From Bacteroidales bacterium (GTDB taxonomy: Bacteria; Bacteroidota; Bacteroidia; Bacteroidales; UBA932), in NCBI GenBank assembly GCA_017458265.1, contig JAFTFV010000015.1:1-38292 (forward strand): a stretch of 38,292 nucleotides of DNA, written 5' to 3'. Below, one piece after another: positions 15,129-23,902 of the stretch. The notes beneath the pieces are model-generated. The model did no database searches. It was given only the letters and a program-made list of their open reading frames with translations, and had not been told where the DNA came from. Position numbers and translations under genes: made by a program. The stretch's first letter is position 1. Each line of letters opens with the position of its first letter.

Positions 15129-16486
15129 AGGACATATTGCTTGGAAAGATACGCGACGGCGGGGAACTCACCGGCTCCCAGCAGCTCAGGCTGTGCCTCA
15201 TGCTCAGCTATCCGGCCATTCTCGCGCAGCTCTCTTCCGTGCTCATGCAGTACATCGATTCCGCCATGGTAGGGCACCTGGGGCCTGCTGCCGGGGCCTC
15301 CATCGGCCTTGTATCCACCTGCCTGTGGCTCTTCGGGGGCTTTGGAATGGCGGTCACAAGCGGTTTCTCCGTCCAGGTGGCGCACCGGGTGGGGGCCGGG
15401 GACCTTCCCGGAGCAAGGAACATCATCCGCCAGGGACTTGTCTTCGCAATGCTCTTCAGCTGCTGCATGGCGGTTATCGGCGCATCTGTTTCGCATGCCC
15501 TTCCCTACTGGCTCGGCGGCAGCGAGGAGATCGCCAATGACGCCGGACGCTATTTTCTAATCATGTCACTTTTCCAGCCGGCCATGCAGCTGGACTGGAT
15601 GTGCGCCTATTTCCTCCAGGCCAGCGGTAACATGAAAGTGCCAAGCATCCTTGCCGTCGGCATGTGCCTTCTTGACGTTGTTTTCAATTACATCTTCATT
15701 TACAGGCTGGGCATGGGCGTTTCGGGAGCGGCTGTCGGCAGCGGCCTCGCAGAGGTAGTCACAGGCATAGCAATGTTCTCCTACCTTGCCTTCAAGTCAA
15801 AGGAACTGAGGCTCACGTCAGAAAAGGGCAGCTACCGCATCCGCAAGGAGGTGATGAACAAGGCCCTTGGCATTTCCGGGCCGATGGCTCTCCAGAACAT
15901 CCTCATGAGGGGCGGATACATTGCCGCAACCGTCATCGTTGCGCCTCTCGGGACAATTGCAATAGCGGCAAATTCCTTCGCCGTAACTGCCGAAAGCCTC
16001 TGCTATATGCCGGGATACGGCATTGCCGATGCCTCAACCACCCTCGTAGGACAGTCCATCGGCGCCGGAAGAAGGCCTCTTGCCAAGCGTTTCGCCTGGA
16101 TAACCACGCTGCTCGGAATGGGAATAATGGGACTCCTTGCCATCCTGATGTATATCTTCGCCCCGCAAATGATAGGCATAATGTCCCCCGATGCCGATGT
16201 GATCTCCCTGGGCGGCAGGGTTCTAAGGATTGAAGCCTTTGCCGAAATCGGCTATGCCGCATCAATCGTTGCATACGGAGCTTTTGTGGGCGCAGGGGAC
16301 ACCAAATGGCCATCACTCATGAACCTGGGTTCAATGTGGATAGTGAGAATCATACCCGCCATCTTCCTCACCCGCCGCTACGGTCTTGTGGGATTCTGGA
16401 TTTGCATGGCAGTTGAACTGTCCTTCAGGGGACTCATATTCCTGATACGCCTTGTGCGCGGTAAATGGTTGAATAAAACACTATAA
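15116..16486 (+). CDS. MATE-family multidrug exporter
   Basis: MATE proteins export cationic drugs or metabolites by H+ or Na+ antiport. The 456-residue protein shows the usual twelve hydrophobic segments in two halves, with MLSYPAILAQLSSVLMQYID, SAMVGHLGPAAGASIGLVST, LDVVFNYIFIYRLGMGVSGA and GYGIADASTTLVGQSIGAGR as recognisable MatE stretches. Its ATG lies inside the recQ 3' end (13-base overlap), giving coupled translation. The substrate cannot be deduced. It is 5 bases upstream of queD. Confidence 0.93.
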   Translation: MAGVKDILLGKIRDGGELTGSQQLRLCLMLSYPAILAQLSSVLMQYIDSAMVGHLGPAAGASIGLVSTCLWLFGGFGMAVTSGFSVQVAHRVGAGDLPGARNIIRQGLVFAMLFSCCMAVIGASVSHALPYWLGGSEEIANDAGRYFLIMSLFQPAMQLDWMCAYFLQASGNMKVPSILAVGMCLLDVVFNYIFIYRLGMGVSGAAVGSGLAEVVTGIAMFSYLAFKSKELRLTSEKGSYRIRKEVMNKALGISGPMALQNILMRGGYIAATVIVAPLGTIAIAANSFAVTAESLCYMPGYGIADASTTLVGQSIGAGRRPLAKRFAWITTLLGMGIMGLLAILMYIFAPQMIGIMSPDADVISLGGRVLRIEAFAEIGYAASIVAYGAFVGAGDTKWPSLMNLGSMWIVRIIPAIFLTRRYGLVGFWICMAVELSFRGLIFLIRLVRGKWLNKTL

Positions 16487-16491
16487 TATAT

Positions 16492-16830
16492 ATGTACTAC
16501 GTTTGTAAAAGACTCGAGATTTCATCGGCACACGCACTGAACCTTTCGTATGAGAGCAAGTGCGAGGAAATGCACGGACACAACTGGATCGTGAAGATCT
16601 ACTGCAAGAGCGAAACCCTCAACTCAGACGGCATGGTCACTGATTTCACGCACATAAAAAGGGATATTTCCGGAGCCCTGGACCACAAGAACCTGAACAA
16701 GGTCTTCGACTTCAATCCGACTGCAGAGAATATCGCCCGCTGGATATGCGACCATGTAGACAATGCATACCGTGTGGAAGTGTGGGAAAGCGAAATGAAC
16801 ATGGCCGCCTATGAAATACAGGGTAAATGA
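16492..16830 (+). CDS. queD: 6-carboxytetrahydropterin synthase (QueD)
   Basis: QueD converts dihydroneopterin triphosphate to 6-carboxy-5,6,7,8-tetrahydropterin, the first dedicated step to queuosine. The 112-residue protein has zinc ligands H14 (SSAHALN), H28 and H30 (MHGHNW), the catalytic cysteine C24 (ESKCEEMHGH), and D64-H65 (GALDHKNLN). The C-terminal VEVWESEMNMAAYE carries the conserved Glu. Length and motifs fit QueD, not folate-type PTPS paralogues, and the queE gene overlaps it by 20 bases. Confidence 0.93.
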   Translation: MYYVCKRLEISSAHALNLSYESKCEEMHGHNWIVKIYCKSETLNSDGMVTDFTHIKRDISGALDHKNLNKVFDFNPTAENIARWICDHVDNAYRVEVWESEMNMAAYEIQGK

Positions 16831-17389
16831 GATTTTCAGGAGCCTTCAGGGGGAAGGATACTGGACAGGAACGTCAATGGTGTTCCTGCGCCTTTCCGGA
16901 TGCAACCTCGAATGCTCCTTCTGCGACACGGCGCATGAGTCGTTCACGGAGATGACCGTCTCTGAAATCCTGGAGGCCGTTCACCGCGTCGGGGGGCCAT
17001 GCCGCCGCGTCTGCATAACAGGCGGAGAACCGCTCCTGCAGCTGGAAGAATCGCTCATCGAAGCCCTCCATGCCTGCGGTTACACCCTGCATGTCGAAAC
17101 TAACGGAACACTCTCCGCCCCGGAGGGCGTGGACTGGATCACGTGCAGTCCCAAAGGCATCATCAAGCTGTCCAGGGCAGACGAACTGAAGGTTGTCTTC
17201 ACAGGCCGCGGCGCACCCGAGGTATTCTTGAAATACCCCGTACCGGAAGGCCGCCGCTTCCTTCAGCCATGCGATACAGGCGATTCCGAAAAGAATGCCG
17301 CCATCCTCGCCGCAACCCTGAATTACATCTCCGAGCACCCCTGCTGGCGCCTCTCCCTCCAGACGCACAAACTCATCGGGGTGAGGTAA
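16811..17389 (+). CDS. queE: 7-carboxy-7-deazaguanine synthase (QueE)
   Basis: QueE is a radical SAM enzyme that contracts the QueD product to 7-carboxy-7-deazaguanine. The 192-residue protein has the conserved EIFRSLQGEG, the cluster motif C31-x3-C35-x2-C38 (SGCNLECSFCDT), the SAM-binding VCITGGEPLLQ and ETNGT, and CSPKG. It is a little shorter than many homologues, but the ends look intact (LQTHKLIGVR). The start is fixed by the conserved Met before KYRVNEIF. queC and queF are not in the window, so they must be encoded elsewhere. Confidence 0.94.
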   Translation: MKYRVNEIFRSLQGEGYWTGTSMVFLRLSGCNLECSFCDTAHESFTEMTVSEILEAVHRVGGPCRRVCITGGEPLLQLEESLIEALHACGYTLHVETNGTLSAPEGVDWITCSPKGIIKLSRADELKVVFTGRGAPEVFLKYPVPEGRRFLQPCDTGDSEKNAAILAATLNYISEHPCWRLSLQTHKLIGVR

Positions 17390-17429
17390 AAAAACGTCGG
17401 CATCCATTTCGATTCTCGCAAAAAATTGT

Positions 17430-17437
17430 AAACTTTG
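17430..17437 (+). promoter_or_regulatory. Weak -7 box before the EF-hand-loop gene
   Basis: AAACTTTG fits TAnnTTTG with one mismatch. The ATG lies 27 bases downstream. The 75-base gap after queE holds this box and no terminator-like hairpin. Confidence 0.35.
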
Positions 17438-17464
17438 TAATCAATAAACCAAATACATACTATT

Positions 17465-17926
17465 ATGGCAAACATCAGTGATTTTATCCTCAAACAGGTA
17501 ACCTCGGCTGCAGGAAAGGTTGACATCCCCTCAAACCTCAAAGATCAGGTACTGGGCGGTCTTTCGGATTCAATTATCGGCTCACTTACCCAGACAGCGA
17601 CTAAGGCTGGGGGCATTGAAGAGATCAAGAGCCTTCTCACAGGAAAAACCGCTGCCGCATCCAGCAGCATTACAGCACTTGCCGGAAACCTTTTCAACAA
17701 GAATATCCTGGGCAAGCTCAACCTCGGTTCACTTGGCACTCAGCTCAGCGGCCTCATCCCCGGAATCATGGGCACTCTTTCCGGATTCCTCAAGGATCAG
17801 GACGGTGACGGCGACGTAGATATCAACGACATCCTTATCTCCCTCAAGGGTGGTTCAAAGAACTCTGCTTCAGGGCTTCTTGGCGCAGCAACTGGTATCC
17901 TTGGCAGCCTGTTCGGCAAAAAGTAG
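17465..17926 (+). CDS. Small Gly/Ser/Leu-rich protein with one EF-hand-type calcium loop
   Basis: I do not recognise the family with certainty. The 153-residue protein has no signal peptide (MANISDFILK...), several amphipathic or hydrophobic Gly-rich stretches (LSGLIPGIMGTLSGFL; GLLGAATGILGSLFG), and one loop at residues 111-122, DQDGDGDVDIND. This loop has Asp at positions 1, 3, 5, 9 and 12 and Gly at 6, the dockerin/EF-hand calcium pattern. Only one such loop is seen, so it is not a standard dockerin (which has two). It stands between queE and the addA-like gene, whose GTG shares one base with its stop codon (TAGTG), so the two are co-translated. Confidence 0.7.
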   Translation: MANISDFILKQVTSAAGKVDIPSNLKDQVLGGLSDSIIGSLTQTATKAGGIEEIKSLLTGKTAAASSSITALAGNLFNKNILGKLNLGSLGTQLSGLIPGIMGTLSGFLKDQDGDGDVDINDILISLKGGSKNSASGLLGAATGILGSLFGKK

Positions 17927-20900
17927 TGGTAAACATCCTCAAGGCGTCGGCCGGGTCCGGCAAGACATACGCCCTGGCAAAAGAATACATCCGGCTTGTC
18001 ATAAGTGAAGACAAGCCGGATGCATATAGGCACATACTTGCCGTAACTTTCACCAACAAGGCTACGGAGGAGATGAAGCGCAGGATCCTTAAGGAGCTGT
18101 ACACTCTGGCCAGTGAACCCGAGAAGTCCCCGTATCTTGAGGACTTCGTAAAGGAGGGCCTGGGCTCGGAATCAGAACTGCAGAAAAGGGCATCGGCACA
18201 GCTTTCAAACATCCTGCACGACTATTCCGCCTTTGCCGTTTCTACCATAGACAGGTTCTTCCAGCAGACACTGCGTGCTTTCTCCAGGGAGATCGGCCAG
18301 TTCTCCTCATACCAGGTCCAGCTTGACCGGGAGCAGCTTGTAGGCGAAAGCGTAGACATGGTCCTTGACGGCCTCGAGGAAGGCGACACCCTGAAATGGC
18401 TCACAACCGGCGCCCGCAAAGACCTCGAGCGCACCGGGCGCTTCTCCCTGGAAAAACGCCTGACGGAGATGGCGACAAGCCTCAGGGAACTGCCGGAAGG
18501 AAGTACCATACTTCCGCAGAAACAGCTCGAGAGCCTTGACCGCTTCTGCTCGGAACTCATCGGCAATTTCGAGGAGAGCATTTCCAAAGCCGCCCATGAC
18601 ATCCTGGACACATGCCATAACGCAGGCATAGAGCCGGAGGACACGTCATCCAGATGGCTTGGAGCAATCAGGCATTACCTCAATGCCGGAGATGACATCG
18701 AACGCCCCACAGACTCGTTCCTTGCAAGGGCCGCAGACTCATCCAAATGGTTTGCCAAGGCTAACATGCATCTTCTTGCCGGGCTGGAGGCCCCGCTCGG
18801 AGATGCCCTCAGTGCATTCACAGACCTGTTCGGAATGCGATACCGCGAGTATCTTACAGCCTCCACCATACGCGGGCAGATCTACACCTTAGGAGTTGCA
18901 GACAGCCTCCGCAAGGCTTTCACCGAAGTCCAGAAAGAGAAGAACGTCATATCAATCGACGACTCCAACACCATACTCCACGGCATAATAGACGGCACCG
19001 ACACCCCCTTCATCTACGAAAAACTGGGCGTCCGCTACGACGATTTCCTCCTGGACGAATTCCAGGACACGGCAGACATCCAGTGGGAGAACTTCCTGCC
19101 CCTCCTGAAGGGCAGCGAGAGCACCGGCGGAACATCCCTTGTGGTAGGCGACGTCAAACAGAGCATCTACCGCTGGAGAGGCTCTGACTGGAGACTCCTC
19201 GGGAGCCGCCTGGAGAAGCAGTTCCCCCGTGCAGCCACAGACAGGCTTGACAGCAACTACCGCACCCTGAAGGAGATAGTTGAGTTCAACAACGCATTCT
19301 TCAGTTTCGCGGCAAAAGAGCTGGACACCCTCATGGGTACGGACAGCATGTGTGCCCTCTATGCCGATGTAGAGCAGAAAGTGCGCATCAGGGACAGCGC
19401 CCCCGGCTCCGTAGAGGTCATTTTCACAAAAGACCAGAAAGAGCAGATACTCCAGTCCCTGAGGGACCTCAGCGAAAGAGGCATTTCCTGGGACATGACA
19501 GCAATCCTCGTGAGGGGGAACGCTGAAGGTTCCGCCATTGCATCATCCCTGGTAGAAGCCGGAATCCCGGTTGTGTCGGACGACTCACTCTTCGTGAAGT
19601 CCTCCATCACCGTCAGGCGTCTTGTCTCACAGCTCTCTCTCATCGAACCCCCTGAGAAAGAGGACAGGAAGGGCGTCGCAGGATTCCTTGCCGGAGAGAT
19701 GAACATAAGCAAGCGGGACTCATACCATTCTCTCACAGACCTTTCCGAAGACATCCTCCGCGAAATCAAGGCCGCAGACGAAGAGACCTTCCAGGCCGAA
19801 ATCCCCTACATCCAGGCCTTCATGGATTACCTGCAGGACTGGGTTTCCTCCGGCGGAAACAATCTGGGAACCTTCCTGAGTGCATGGAAGGATGCCTCCC
19901 CCAAGATATCCTCCCCTTCAACCGGAAACGCCGTAAGGGTGATGACCGTCCACAAGGCAAAGGGACTGGAATTTCCCTTCGTCATATTCCCGTATGCAGA
20001 AAAGGTCAGCCTGTACAAGGCTTCACCAGCCTGGTGCTCCCCTGTCCTTGAAGGTTCTTCCCTGGAAGGGCACGCAGAGGGAATCTACAACGTAAACCTG
20101 GACGGAGACGCCGCAGACTCACTCTTTGCCGATACTTTCACCGCCGAACAGCGAATGCAGGCGGTAGACAACATCAATGTCTTCTATGTCGCAATGACAA
20201 GGGCGCAGTACGGTCTCACGGTAATATCGGCACCTCCTCCAAAAACCATTACCGACGCCATCAAAAAAGGCCTCATGCCGCAGTGGAAGAACCTTTCCCA
20301 GCTGCTGTATGCCTTTGTGAAGGAAGAGCATTTTTACACCGGCTCCCCATACACTCCCAAAGCCGGTGCCGATGAAGGTCCGGAGCTGCTCCCAATCGAC
20401 ACTTACCCCTCCTTCCCTGCCGAAAACGGCGGCCGCCTGAGTTTCAGCCCGGAAGCCGCAGACTACTTCGGCGATGACGGCGCCACGGGCATAACCGCCA
20501 GCCGCCGCATAAGGGGCAACGTCCTCCACGGCATCCTCTCGGCAATAGCCACCAAGGCCGATATTCCCACTGCCATAGAATCGGCAGTCCAGGACGGTTC
20601 CCTTCCGAAAGACCTGCGCGAAGAGACATCGGCCCTTCTCACATCCAGGATTGAGTCAACAGACGGACGCGGCTGGTTCTCCCCTGGGATGAAAGTCCTC
20701 AGGGAAGCATCAATAATAGGCTCCGACGGCCTGCAGTGGCGTCCTGACAGGGTTGTAATAGCCCCGGACGGCAGCGTTGACGTCATCGACTATAAATTCG
20801 GAGAAGAAGACCCGCGCTATGTCAGGCAGGTCATCCGTTACATGAGCCTGTACAGGAAGATGGGCTATTCCAACGTACGCGGATACCTCTGGTACGTGCA

Positions 20901-20958
20901 GGACAACCTCATTAAAGAATGCGGTCCAGATAGTGGAATATCAGGCGTACTCTTTTAG
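17926..20958 (+). CDS. AddA/RecB-like UvrD-family helicase-nuclease
   Basis: The 1010-residue protein fits the helicase-nuclease subunit that processes double-strand breaks. Visible in order: Walker A ILKASAGSGKT near the N-terminus, VTFTNKATEEMKRRI, LDEFQDTADIQWENFLPLL (Walker B), VVGDVKQSIYRWRGSDWRLL, VMTVHKAKGLEFPFVIFPYA and NVFYVAMTRAQ. At the C-terminus, RGNVLHGIL, RPDRVVIAPDG and D955-x-K957 (VIDYKFGEED) followed by QVIRYMSLYRK give the PD-(D/E)XK nuclease of the RecB/AddB type. The GTG start overlaps the previous stop by one base. The AddB-like partner is not in the window. The last 47 bases overlap the M28 peptidase gene on the opposite strand. Confidence 0.92.
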   Translation: MVNILKASAGSGKTYALAKEYIRLVISEDKPDAYRHILAVTFTNKATEEMKRRILKELYTLASEPEKSPYLEDFVKEGLGSESELQKRASAQLSNILHDYSAFAVSTIDRFFQQTLRAFSREIGQFSSYQVQLDREQLVGESVDMVLDGLEEGDTLKWLTTGARKDLERTGRFSLEKRLTEMATSLRELPEGSTILPQKQLESLDRFCSELIGNFEESISKAAHDILDTCHNAGIEPEDTSSRWLGAIRHYLNAGDDIERPTDSFLARAADSSKWFAKANMHLLAGLEAPLGDALSAFTDLFGMRYREYLTASTIRGQIYTLGVADSLRKAFTEVQKEKNVISIDDSNTILHGIIDGTDTPFIYEKLGVRYDDFLLDEFQDTADIQWENFLPLLKGSESTGGTSLVVGDVKQSIYRWRGSDWRLLGSRLEKQFPRAATDRLDSNYRTLKEIVEFNNAFFSFAAKELDTLMGTDSMCALYADVEQKVRIRDSAPGSVEVIFTKDQKEQILQSLRDLSERGISWDMTAILVRGNAEGSAIASSLVEAGIPVVSDDSLFVKSSITVRRLVSQLSLIEPPEKEDRKGVAGFLAGEMNISKRDSYHSLTDLSEDILREIKAADEETFQAEIPYIQAFMDYLQDWVSSGGNNLGTFLSAWKDASPKISSPSTGNAVRVMTVHKAKGLEFPFVIFPYAEKVSLYKASPAWCSPVLEGSSLEGHAEGIYNVNLDGDAADSLFADTFTAEQRMQAVDNINVFYVAMTRAQYGLTVISAPPPKTITDAIKKGLMPQWKNLSQLLYAFVKEEHFYTGSPYTPKAGADEGPELLPIDTYPSFPAENGGRLSFSPEAADYFGDDGATGITASRRIRGNVLHGILSAIATKADIPTAIESAVQDGSLPKDLREETSALLTSRIESTDGRGWFSPGMKVLREASIIGSDGLQWRPDRVVIAPDGSVDVIDYKFGEEDPRYVRQVIRYMSLYRKMGYSNVRGYLWYVQDNLIKECGPDSGISGVLF

Positions 20959-21883
20959 CGAATACCGGATAATCAAGAGTCTCCGGGGTGTCTCCCGGCT
21001 TGTTGTTGAGCATGGTGATGCCGGAAGTGAACATCACTGAAGGGATGCCGTGCTCAAGGAAAATGCGCTGGTCGCTCACCCGGCGGTAGAAAAGATTCGT
21101 AAAGTCCTTGCTGCCGTAATAGTCGAATGCCAGTTCCAGGCCGATGTGCTGCGATTTCTCCACGCTCTGCAGCGTTTCCCTCCTGCAGCCGGCGGCCTCG
21201 GACAGCATCATCAGATAGTCGGGATTGCCCTTGGTTAGAGGAGACAGCGTGGAGCCAAGCTGGTCCAGGTTCACGACAAGGGAGATGTCAGCCGGGCCGA
21301 ATCCCAGGCGTCCGTCAGAAATCCGTCCCCACAGTGCCGATGCACCGGCAAGGTCTTCCTCCTTGCCGTCAAGAGCAACGAATACCAGCGTGTGCGTATA
21401 CTTCCTGCCGCATTCTTTCATGCGGACGAACATCCTCGCTATCTGAAGCAGCGCGGCAACGCCGGAAGCGTTGCTGTCTGCCCCGGGGTAGAAGGTGTCA
21501 CCCAATTTGCCCAGATTGTCATAATGGGCCATGACAATAATGCACTTGGATGAAGTTCCGGGGATGAATCCGATGATGTTGCGTCCCATGGCGCTGCCGC
21601 TCCTGAAGCCATGCGGGAAGGCCCCGGAATAGCATTCCAGGCCTGCTTCACGGAATTTGGAGTCCAACCAGAAAGCCACATTGCGTGAGCCTTCGCTGCC
21701 CATGGCGCGCCCGCCAAGCCGCTCTGATGACAGATGCGTCACCACTTCTTTCAGATAGTCTGCACTGAGAACGGTCTCTGCATTCTTGGGACTGATGACA
21801 TAACCCGCCCGCTGCGCATGCACCGGGAGAGCCGCAAAAAAAGACACTGCCAGTATGACAATTATTTTTGCTATCTTTGTCAT
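20912..21883 (-). CDS. M28-family peptidase, secreted
   Basis: M28 enzymes are zinc aminopeptidases. The 323-residue protein has a signal peptide (cleavage after PVHAQ) and most of the di-zinc site: H120 (MAHYDNLG), D136 (GADSNASGVAALLQ), E175/E176 (LDGKEEDLAG) and D207 (NLDQLG). The last ligand, normally His in an HTPxDT motif, aligns with N294 (NNKPGDTPETLDY). I recall the same NK-type substitution in Bacteroidales relatives, so it may mark a subfamily with changed metal binding, not damage. The 3' end overlaps the addA-like gene by 47 bases. Its -7 box (TAATTTCG, 21890-21897) lies 6 bases upstream of the ATG. Confidence 0.9.
   Translation of the reverse strand: MTKIAKIIVILAVSFFAALPVHAQRAGYVISPKNAETVLSADYLKEVVTHLSSERLGGRAMGSEGSRNVAFWLDSKFREAGLECYSGAFPHGFRSGSAMGRNIIGFIPGTSSKCIIVMAHYDNLGKLGDTFYPGADSNASGVAALLQIARMFVRMKECGRKYTHTLVFVALDGKEEDLAGASALWGRISDGRLGFGPADISLVVNLDQLGSTLSPLTKGNPDYLMMLSEAAGCRRETLQSVEKSQHIGLELAFDYYGSKDFTNLFYRRVSDQRIFLEHGIPSVMFTSGITMLNNKPGDTPETLDYPVFAKRVRLIFHYLDRIL
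21872..21879 (+). promoter_or_regulatory. -7 box of the TPR-protein gene
   Basis: TATCTTTG matches TAnnTTTG. It lies inside the first codons of the divergent M28 gene, leaving a leader of about 45 bases before the TPR start. Confidence 0.5.
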
Positions 21884-21889
21884 TTGGCG

Positions 21890-21897
21890 CGAAATTA
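21890..21897 (-). promoter_or_regulatory. -7 box of the M28 peptidase gene
   Basis: The minus strand reads TAATTTCG, one base from TAnnTTTG and identical to the comEC box. A TTTC (minus strand of 21918-21921) is 20 bases upstream. The start codon follows after 6 bases. Confidence 0.4.
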
Positions 21898-21901
21898 GTT
21901 A

Positions 21902-21915
21902 TTTCACCCGTGAAA
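21902..21915. promoter_or_regulatory. Palindrome between divergent M28 and TPR promoters
   Basis: TTTCAC-CC-GTGAAA is a perfect 6-base inverted repeat with a 2-base spacer. It lies in the -33/-7 spacer of the M28 promoter and in the leader of the TPR gene, a position where a dimeric regulator could act on both. Confidence 0.4.
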
Positions 21916-21928
21916 AAGAAATTTTTTA

Positions 21929-23902
21929 ATGAGAAAGGCTGCAATTCTCCTTGTTTTCATCTTTCTGGGCATTAATGCACATGCCCAGTGGGACAAGGAT
22001 GTCTTCTCTTTCCGCGGCCGCACCGCCCTCCAGGACGGGCGCCACTCAGAAGCCGTATCCAACTTCAACATCCTCGCCCAGCTCGACTCCACCGACCACT
22101 GGACCTTCTTCTACAGGGGCATCGCCAAATACAACCTTGGAGACATCCGCGGGGCAAAGCAGGACTTCTCCACCGCAGTGCGCCTGAATCCGGTTTTCAC
22201 CTCCGGTTATCACTACAGGGCTATCACCGAAAGCCGCAGCGGAAACTATGACAATGCCCTCAGGGACCTCGAACGCGCAATTGAACTGCGCCCGGGCTCA
22301 TCCGGACTATATTTCACACGCGGAGTCACCTTCTTCCTGAGCCGCCAGTTCGAAAGCGCCGTGAAAGACTTCGACAAGTACATAAGGCAGGAGCCTAAGG
22401 ATCCGTCGGCATACCTCAACCGCGGCGCATCATACCTCTTCCTTGCCGACACCACCAAAGCCCTCGAAGACTACAACAAGGCCATCAAGCTGGACCGCTT
22501 TGAGCCTGAAGGGTTCATCCGCCGCGGCGGCCTTTGGGCGGCAAAGGGAGATACCGGCAAGGCTCTCGAAGACTTTGACAAGGCCATAGAGCTGGATTCC
22601 ACCATAACCCTTGCCTACTTCCAGAGAGCTCTCGTCCGGGCCGAAAAAGGCGACCTCAAAGACGCCATGAAAGACCTTGACACCGTCCTTGAGTATGAAC
22701 CGGGAAACGCCCTTACCCTATATAACCGCAGCCTTCTGAGTGCGCAGGTCGGGGACTATGAGAAGGCCCTTGCCGACATGGACCGCGTCATAAACATCAA
22801 CCCCGGAAACGTCCTTGCATACTTCAACAGGGCGGGTTATTTCATTGAGATGCAGCGCTGGGACGACGCCCTTGCAGACTACAACAAAGCCATCGAGCTG
22901 TACCCTGATTTTGCCAAAGCCTACATGAACAGGGCCTTCGTGGAGCTGCAGATGGGCATGAAGCGCGCCAGCAGGGAAGACTACCGCACAGCCCGCCGCA
23001 AAGTAGCCGAATACGAGGCCTCAACCGCCTCCGGGGCCGACTTTTCCGACACCACCAAGAAATACGGCAGCCTCCTTGCACTCGATGCCGATTTCGCCCG
23101 CCACGGCGGATTCGAGAACGAAATGCTGCGCCACCGTGACGTAGACATCAACCTGAGGCCTCTGTATCGCTTCGTCATCACTGAAAACGCCGCCGCGGGC
23201 GGGGCCTATGCCCTTGAGCACCGCTACGAAAACCGCCTTCTGGACAGGTTCGTCTCTGCAAGCGAACTGCCCCTTGCAGTGGAGCAGGAGCAGAAGGAAG
23301 TATCGGCAGAAATGCTTGCCAGGAAGGTTGCCGACGAATTCCTCGAAGGCCTTCAGGAGGTTGGTAAGAAGCAGTATTCACAGGCTCTCCAGAAACTTGA
23401 CAATGCTTCCGAAGTAGAAACGGCTGACGCCTACTCCTCATACTACAAGGCATTCTACCTCATGAACAGGGCTGTCCTGAGGGCGGAAATGATAGAATTC
23501 ATAGCCTCCTTCCAGTCAAATGTCCAGTCGCTCACCATGGATGACAAGGGCGCCGCACGTGCCCGCGTACGTGACCAGGTGACAAGCGAATACGACTATT
23601 CCGAGGCCCTCTCGGACATGGAGGCGGCAGCAGCCATCCTGCCGGCATTCCCATACATCCAGTTCAACCTTGGAAACCTTTACTGCCTGTCTTCCCGTTT
23701 CATCGAGGCAATCGACAGCTACGAAAAAGCCATCAAGCTGTATCCGTGGATGGGAGACGCCTACTTCAACCGCGGTCTTGTCCTCATATACCTTAAGGAC
23801 AAGGAAAAGGGCTGCATAGACCTTTCCCGCGCAGGGGAACTGGGAGTAGAAGGAGCCTACAACGTAATCAACCGCTATTGCACCAAGGAGGAGACACCAT
23901 GA
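21929..23902 (+). CDS. Secreted tetratricopeptide-repeat protein
   Basis: The 657-residue protein has a signal peptide (IFLGINAHAQ) and about ten TPR units of 34 residues, best seen in residues 25-350, with repeats such as ALEDYNKAIKLDRFEPEGFI, ALEDFDKAIELDSTITLAYF and ALADYNKAIELYPDFAKAYM. A non-TPR segment (about 355-470) follows, then two or three further repeats near the end (SRFIEAIDSYEKAIKLYPWM). TPR arrays bind partner proteins; the place is periplasm or outer envelope. The gene ends in codons that form an AAGGAGG motif for the next gene. Confidence 0.9.
   Translation: MRKAAILLVFIFLGINAHAQWDKDVFSFRGRTALQDGRHSEAVSNFNILAQLDSTDHWTFFYRGIAKYNLGDIRGAKQDFSTAVRLNPVFTSGYHYRAITESRSGNYDNALRDLERAIELRPGSSGLYFTRGVTFFLSRQFESAVKDFDKYIRQEPKDPSAYLNRGASYLFLADTTKALEDYNKAIKLDRFEPEGFIRRGGLWAAKGDTGKALEDFDKAIELDSTITLAYFQRALVRAEKGDLKDAMKDLDTVLEYEPGNALTLYNRSLLSAQVGDYEKALADMDRVININPGNVLAYFNRAGYFIEMQRWDDALADYNKAIELYPDFAKAYMNRAFVELQMGMKRASREDYRTARRKVAEYEASTASGADFSDTTKKYGSLLALDADFARHGGFENEMLRHRDVDINLRPLYRFVITENAAAGGAYALEHRYENRLLDRFVSASELPLAVEQEQKEVSAEMLARKVADEFLEGLQEVGKKQYSQALQKLDNASEVETADAYSSYYKAFYLMNRAVLRAEMIEFIASFQSNVQSLTMDDKGAARARVRDQVTSEYDYSEALSDMEAAAAILPAFPYIQFNLGNLYCLSSRFIEAIDSYEKAIKLYPWMGDAYFNRGLVLIYLKDKEKGCIDLSRAGELGVEGAYNVINRYCTKEETP
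23885..23891 (+). promoter_or_regulatory. Shine-Dalgarno-like AAGGAGG before the MBL gene
   Basis: AAGGAGG stands 7 bases before ATG 23899. Strong sites of this kind are rare in Bacteroidetes. It also settles the start at 23899, not the TTG at 23878. Confidence 0.5.
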
